From: Pleurotus djamor
Lineage: Eukaryota; Basidiomycota; Agaricomycetes; Agaricales; Pleurotaceae
Assembly: GCA_029747585.1 (NCBI GenBank)
Contig: JAPEVF010000135.1
Location: forward strand, 30,252-94,251
Length of the DNA stretch: 64,000 nucleotides
Reading direction: 5' to 3'
Of the stretch, positions 57,918 through 64,000 are shown piece by piece. The position numbers and the translations under genes are program-made. The notes under the pieces were generated by a model that saw nothing but the letters and a program-made list of their open reading frames with translations, did not search any database and was not told where the DNA came from. Position 1 is the first letter of the stretch; the number at the start of each line of letters is the position of its first letter.

Positions 57918-59109
57918 CTACTCTAACACGGTCTTAACAGGTGTCTGTAAAATACGTGCAAGCTCATGGTCGGATGGCCAAGTGCCTTGAAACATAGGGA
58001 GGGGCATGACAGCGGATTGACCGTCGTGTCGATACCGAGTAAAGTTGGAGTAATCAATTTGTAGGTCAAAGACACGAAGGGAAGGGAGGCTCTTGAACAG
58101 ATCAAGAACAGTTTGGACCGAGAGGGAAAAGTCCATACGGCGCCCGGTATTGAGTGAGAAATACTCCAACCTCGAGAGCCTCGAGCCAAGTTCGCCGGTA
58201 ATGAATAATTGGGGGAGTTGTGTAATGGATGTGCTGATGTACTGAGATCATGAAAAATTGACATTGTCAGCGTTGTTGTGCAAAGCGTATAAAGAAATCA
58301 AAACTCACAGTCAGAGGACAGATTAAGCATCGAAGATTGGACATATGTCTGATCAAGGTGAGATAGCGCATCATATATCCCTGTCTCGACATCTGGAAAT
58401 GAGTCAACTTTGACAGGCATTGGTTCCCAATCGGACCATGAAGCAACATTGACTGAGATAAAGTTGAATGAAGCTGTAGATGGGTAACATGACGGTCGGG
58501 AAGGAGGGCCCAAGCGACTTCGGGAGTTGCTACAAGCTCTCGTAGATGAGGGAGGGAGGGGAATGAAAGAGACACGGGGTGGTGTTTATGAAGTAATTCG
58601 AGGCGTTGAATCGAAGGGTGTAACTCGAGGAATTCATTGAGGTAGTATGCTTGATTTAGGAACGAACAGTTCCAAATGATGGTTCGGAGGTTGGGGGAGC
58701 AAGACGATTTCAAGAGAGGTGCACAGGGAGTATTCAAGTCGAAATTAGAGAAGTGGAAGGTCTCCAAGTTTATGAGTAACGGGAGGATTTCCGAGATGAT
58801 GGCGACCTCCTCAAACATGAGCTCGGGAGGACCCGTAGCGAACGTGATCTGGCGAACGAAGGGGGAAAGACGAGTACAATCTTTAGATATTAACTCGTAG
58901 AACCTCTTGATCCTTTGTCCTAGATGCGAACGGTCGCGAGATGCCTCGATTGTAAAGACAACGTCGTGGTAGAAGTGCGGCTCGGCGATGGCGCGAAGGG
59001 TGCGACAGGAAACGAGTAAGTTGAGTAAGGACGATCTATCGTTGAGATCGATGTAATCGACGATATCGCGGAGAAGTTCGTGTGGGAGTTGAGGGCCCTT
59101 CATCTTCAC
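57918..59109 (-). CDS. F-box-like leucine-rich protein (copy F7, right arm)
   Basis: Exons 59109-58309 and 58241-57918 join in phase to 374 aa, the exact plan of F5. N-terminus MKMKGPQLPHELLRDIVDYI, then LLVSCRTLRAIAEPHFYHDV. Exon 2 is unchanged in its ending SDHELARILQTPVKTVLE. Differences from F5 are scattered single substitutions (RAIAEP against CAITEP). Confidence 0.75.
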
Positions 59110-59322
59110 CGCTGCTATGATGGGTAGCAGGCAACATGCGATTCCTGCTAGCGCCCGAAGCAGTCTTTGCCATTTTTGGCTCGCGTACGGTGATGACCTC
59201 GTGGACTTGGTTGCGAGTGTGACACGGCCTTCGCGCTTGCCATTTGCACAGATAAGTTAAGGGATGTGGGTGAATTTCGAAGGTAAGTCATCCTTAGTTC
59301 CGTTTATTGGGAAGGATTGAAT

Positions 59323-60506
59323 CTAGTACTCTGTCGCGGTCTGAGCAGGTCCCTGTAGAATGTGGGAAAGCTCATGCTCAGATGGCCAAGTGTCGCGAAA
59401 CATGCCAGGAAGGGGCATGACAACGGAATGACCAGAATGGTAATACCGAGTAAATGTCGACGAGCCATCATTTTCAAAGTCGAAGACGCGGAGGGAAGGG
59501 ATACTCTTGAACAGATCGAAGACGGTATCAACAAAGTGGAAAGAACTGGCGGGCCTGGAGATTGAAAAATACTTGAATTTCTTGAGAGTCAGGCGAGCTT
59601 CATTGGCAATGAATAACTGGGAGAATTCTTCCTCGGAGACACCTATACGCTACAATCAAAGAAAAGCGCAACATCATATCAGCGTGATTGAGAAGTGTTC
59701 AAATGGGAATTAAGCCTCACATAAGGACGATAGCACAGGCATTGAAGGTCAGGCATATGACTAATCATTTCCATGAGATGTTCTGCGCGATACCCGCGCG
59801 GCGGTAACAGGTGCGTTACTTTCGAAAAGAATTTGGTTATGGTTTCATCACGAAGAGATCGTGGAATAGATGAGTCAAGCCTTAGGTGCGTGATTTGTCC
59901 ATTGGGGAGAAGAATCCTTATCATTCCAAGGGTCGTTGCCAGCTTTCGTAGATGGGGTAAGGAATTGGGCCTAAGAGAATCAAGAGAATGCGTATACGGT
60001 ACTTCGAGGTGCTGAATTGAAGGATGTGACTCTAAAAATTGCTTCAAGGAAGACACCCCTTCCGGAAGCCTGGGTCCCCAAATAAGCGTTTGGAGTTTGG
60101 GCGACTGCAAAAATCTCAATATGGAGGTGCAGGGAATATTGCGCCCGTCAGGACATGAGAACCGAAACGAGTCCAAGTTGATGAGCAACGGGAGGATTTT
60201 GACGATGACATCATCGGGCGTGGGCTTGTGAGGAGCCGTAGAGAACGAGAACTGGCGAACGAAGAGCGAAAGACGAGCATTTTGTTTCAATATTTGTGTG
60301 TAAAACGTCTCCATTCTCGCCGATAGACGTGAACTACTGTCCGATGCCTCGATAAACGAAACATCGCAATAGAACCGTGGTTCAGCAAAGGTGTGAAGTG
60401 TGCGACACGAAAGGAGCAGGTTGAAGAGAGATCCTTTGTCCTCGACGTCAATAAATTCGATGATGTGGAGGAGGAGTTCGTGCGGGAGTTGTCGTGTTCT
60501 CTGCAT
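59323..60506 (-). CDS. F-box-like leucine-rich protein (copy F6, right arm)
   Basis: Exons 60506-59721 and 59649-59323 join in phase to 370 aa, the exact plan of F4. N-terminus MQRTRQLPHELLLHIIEFID. Most differences from F4 fall in FIEASDSSSRLSARMETFYT, against FIETPDNSSHLLAKMATFYA. An upstream in-frame ATG at 60551 exists; I prefer 60506 by comparison with F4. Confidence 0.75.
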
Positions 60507-61642
60507 CGATATGTGCTGTGTGAACTTGTGAATGAGAAACCAGTCGATCACATTCTGATCGTGGGATCAAGGATTCCCACAGTTAGTGAGTAGTTGATAC
60601 CATCCTGCTCATAAATTGCACCCGCAACCTTGCCTCAAATCCACCCTAACGCGACGTCTCCCCCTTGAAATTCTCAGATGACTTGTTGTTCGGGGGCCTA
60701 CGTACGAGTATCTCGAGGAAGTACGTGTCTGCCTCACTCTCGACGTCTCGCGAACCCACCTTAATTACCTTCTACTCATGTTGAAGGGCCTTTTTGCGCG
60801 AAGTTGACCCACCAGCCAGGATAGTCCTGTGCTGCGTCGCTAGGATTCTCATATTGAATCTCAAGCTTCGGTGAGTTGTAAACAGACATTCCCTGTTGAG
60901 TTTCTTGTGGTATCTGACATCAGACACGGCACCAGACCCAACGAAAGCGGCCATGGTTATCCTAGCGTTCTTCGGCAAAGGATTTGCCGCCGCTTCCTGT
61001 GGAAAGCGACAGATTACGAACGTAGGCACGGGAAACAGAAGTCAAAGAGGCTCAGAAGACGAGCGGACATGTCGCGGTCTTCTGATAAGCAATCTCAACC
61101 CCTTCTGTTGTCGATATGTTCCTCCAATAAATATGTTCTTGTCCTTGGCCACCTTTTCCGCACCACTGACTCACAATTAACTCTTATCCATGCTCTGTGC
61201 TTCAAAACTCTTGATCTCACCAACAATGCTCGCAACATGATCGACCAGGATCTTCATGGTATTTTAGGACAGAAGTTCTAATCTTCGTGGTGCGTGACTT
61301 CCTACGCTTGCTTGGTGTGATTCCATCCCCACCCCTTCATAGAAACTTTCTCGTGTGAGTTGAATTATGCCCTAAATGAACTACTCCGCCACGTCAGGTG
61401 CTGGGAAGCTTATTTTTCGACTATACTCCCACTAGGTACCTCCCTTTCCTAGCGATTGACCGTTAACTCACAATGTCTTCGCGCTCAGATTGCGGTTGAT
61501 GTTCTCATTGACATGAATAACAAACTTCGTCGCTCTCTCGAGGTCAGCTGCTTCAGTCTGTCTCGAACCACCGCCCTTCCACAGAGTACCAAACGTACAA
61601 AAGGGCGAGCAACCCCTCAGTTTCCTTCGATCCCCAAAAGCT
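60507..61642. other. intergenic with unassigned ORFs, mirror of 21.2-22.4 kb
   Basis: Plus-strand frames 60871-61281 and 60896-61180 correspond to the minus-strand frames at 21.57-21.95 kb. They differ by indels: the left arm reads KRQITCCPERRHGKQ, the right KRQITNVGTGNRSQR. Coding potential is doubtful. The F-box element is at 60556-60585 and the CMD-like box ACGTACAAAAGGGCGAGC ends at about 61,610. Confidence 0.35.
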
Positions 61643-62645
61643 ATGGACGCAGTCTCCACTACCGCCATTCAGCAACTGAAAACTCTTTGCCCACCTACAG
61701 CCGCGTCCTTGCGGCTCCATCCAGGTTCGTATCTTACCGCAGCGCCATCGTTGACCATTCCTGATCTCTCAAGTAGTCCTCGGCAGTCCGTGGTATCTGG
61801 TTGCCGCCGTGGCCTTCAACGCTGCCCGTCGACCCGATGCCGTCGCGTCCGTCTACCAAGTTGCTCTGGAAGACCTCAAAGCATACGGTAATGGCAACGT
61901 TGATTTTGACGACCACGTTACCCTGGTCAAAAAGATGCAAGAAGCCTTATTAAAAGCAAGCGTTACTAATGGTATCCCTCGGGTAATTGTCTACGTCGTT
62001 TTCACTGTGGACTATCTCAAGTAATATTCGATTTCTAACTCTTCAGGCTGTCACGACGATATCACTATTGAACAACGTTGTACCGAAAGATATCATCGAA
62101 AAGCTCTCTTTGCCCTTGCGGTGAGCCATTGTCTTTCACCAGTTTCCCATGTGCCCTTGTGCCCTTGATTTACCCGTTTATCTTACTATAGCGATTTCGC
62201 AAGGCCCTTATCCGATTTTACTGAACGCGGCCATAAGTTTCTAACCTACGCGTTCGGTGAGGTCGGAGGAGCCAGAGCTGAAGACATTCTCAAGTCTTCT
62301 TCCCCAGACATCGGTGCGTAGGACGCTACACGAGCTCTCCGACTCTCCTCAGACTTACAGCCAATCATAGCGATTTTCACGGCGTTCTCTTATGGCTTAG
62401 TTCTCGGCTACTCCTCCGTCGTGTCGATGCTTGAGATGTCTTACAGCCTCATCGCTGCGAGCATCTTGGATGATTTCCCGAGGGAAGCGTCGTGGTTTTA
62501 TCTCGCAGCGATGCAGCAAGGAGCGACAGTCAATGATACTAAAGCCATCCGTGAAATGGCATTGAAGGTGGCTTCGCTCACGAACGTTACGTTCCATGAG
62601 CAAGTCCCCGAGGTTATAGCTCGAGAGGTCATTCAGGTCTACTAG
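61643..62645 (+). CDS. AhpD/carboxymuconolactone decarboxylase-like protein (copy C9, right arm)
   Basis: Partner of C3, intact, with the same five-exon structure. It runs from MDAVSTTAIQQLKTLCPPTA through WYLVAAVAFNAARRPDAVAS, HVTLVKKMQEALLKASVTNG, VVSMLEMSYSLIAASILDDF and KAIREMALKVASLTNVTF to EVIQVY. A visible residue change from C3 is DAVAS for DAVVS. Confidence 0.7.
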
Positions 62646-63583
62646 TCGTTACTAGCGCGCTCAAATGTTTCCGAGTCTTTCTGAATGACAGACGGCGGAC
62701 GCCTTGTTCAATGTTCACCCCAGCTCCTCCAATCTGCCATGCTGGCCCAAAATTCATGTGGAGCCTCGACCGATACCATCGGTACTAAGTATGCTCTCAT
62801 CCAAGATGCAGTACCAGAGGTCGTTGCCCAAGAGTCAATCCAAGTCTACTAGCCCCTCGCTACTCGTTCTGATGTATGGCATTGGAAATTTACTAATGAA
62901 AATGCACCGATGGGGCTTATTGAACCGTGACTTAACCGTGATGGAACGTAGTACGAAGCAGCATGCTATGGGATCAGTCGGCGTGAGTTTGGGTGATTTC
63001 TCGTGCAATAAGCGAGACCCACTATCAGGCTACATGTTCCCTTGAATTCGAAGTTGTTCGTATACACGTTATTCTGCTCTCTAAACGTATAGATATTCGT
63101 AAAGAGCCCTCACCGGACGCTCCTATCCCTCTTGAGTCTTTCATGAAACCAGAAAGTCATTCGAACACACTTGGACAAAATACTTGGGACTTAGAAATTT
63201 ATCCGATGTCATTGGTCCAGCAGCCCCCTTATCAGTTTTCAGATCCTTATGCGCATGAACGGTTGTCCTACTCCGGCGTGCTTTCATGTGGGGNCCCCAG
63301 CTTGTACAACCTTGTATGCCTCGACCATCCGGAAAACCTTTCTGTCTCGAGCNGTATNGGGCCTCCACGACAAAACGGACGTCCTTGGGATTAAATTTGA
63401 GTGAATTTGAGTGCCCTGGAGACCCTNGGCGCCTTGAAGCGCCCGGAAACGGAGGCAAATGAAACTCCGACTGAACTCCCTCGGGTAACCGCTGCCCCAC
63501 CGCCGCATCCCGAACGTTTGAACACGCTCATTCAAAGACCGTCCTCCTCCTCGCCCACTCCTTTGCCCTCTTTCCCTATCGCC
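62646..63583. other. intergenic between C9 and the second adenylate kinase copy
   Basis: Mirror of 19,264-20,201. No intact gene. It includes the CMD-like 3'-end relic at 62811-62852 (VPEVVAQESIQVY plus stop) and the frames at 62704-63045 and 62993-63394, which are shared with the left arm because of the duplication. Confidence 0.45.
62811..62852 (+). pseudogene. relic of a CMD-like 3' exon (right arm)
   Basis: This encodes VPEVVAQESIQVY and a stop, the family C-terminus, about 165 bp after the C9 stop. It mirrors 19995-20036 and therefore predates the arm duplication. Confidence 0.6.

Positions 63584-64000
<417 letters not shown>

Noticed and set aside
62704..63394. Conserved open frames between C9 and adenylate kinase
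   Set aside because: They are conserved between arms only because the whole region is duplicated. They overlap the CMD-like relic and show no domain.

Overview
The window looks like nuclear DNA of a filamentous basidiomycete, probably an agaricomycete. Genes carry several phase-consistent GT-AG introns of about 50-75 bp with YAG acceptors. The recognisable housekeeping genes are eukaryotic: a Pfs2/WDR33 polyadenylation factor, adenylate kinase, a CBM21 glycogen-targeting subunit of PP1, a C2/SMP protein of the Mug190 type, a Zn2Cys6 regulator and a HET-domain protein. Species cannot be named from this sequence.

Layout. 0.6-7.1 kb: two F-box-like genes and two tandem copies of an AhpD/carboxymuconolactone-decarboxylase-like (CMD-like) gene. 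8.5-11 kb: the CBM21 PP1 subunit. 11-15.5 kb: no confident gene. 15.5-17.9 kb: a Zn2Cys6 transcription factor studded with isolated N calls. 18.3-19.3 kb: adenylate kinase. From there to the window end the sequence is a large imperfect inverted duplication. Left arm 18.84-29.24 kb mirrors right arm 53.54-64.0 kb. A second mirrored block is 33.43-35.9 against 48.3-50.8 kb. The unpaired centre (35.9-48.3 kb) holds the body of pfs2, a HET-domain gene, a BAHD-type acyltransferase, a six-exon repeat-bearing secreted protein and the Mug190-like gene.

Three multigene families fill the arms. (1) Eight F-box-like loci of about 370 codons, all with one intron near the same place. (2) Nine five-exon CMD-like loci of about 253 codons. 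(3) Seven small secreted protein genes. Their conserved exon 3 encodes CX3C-X12/13-CX3C with an invariant AW before the third Cys, followed by a Pro-rich and Lys/Arg-rich tail. These are visible only after splicing, because most simple ORFs across them are in the wrong frame. Each family has its own conserved upstream sequence. The secreted family has a TATAAAAG box followed by a near-palindromic CCAGCAGTGCTGG element. The CMD-like family has an AYAAAAGGGCGAG box. The F-box-like family has a TYCCCACGATC element.

Several copies are broken by small indels (F-box-like at 2.3 and 28.1 kb, CMD-like at 30 and 55.5 kb), usually while the mirrored partner is intact. Truncated pieces of pfs2, the Mug190-like gene and a CMD-like 3' end mark rearrangement boundaries. 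The mirrored structure could be a real inverted duplication or two haplotypes of a dikaryon joined head to head. A pfs2 fragment that stops about 15 bp from an isolated N at 48,290 marks the most suspicious junction.
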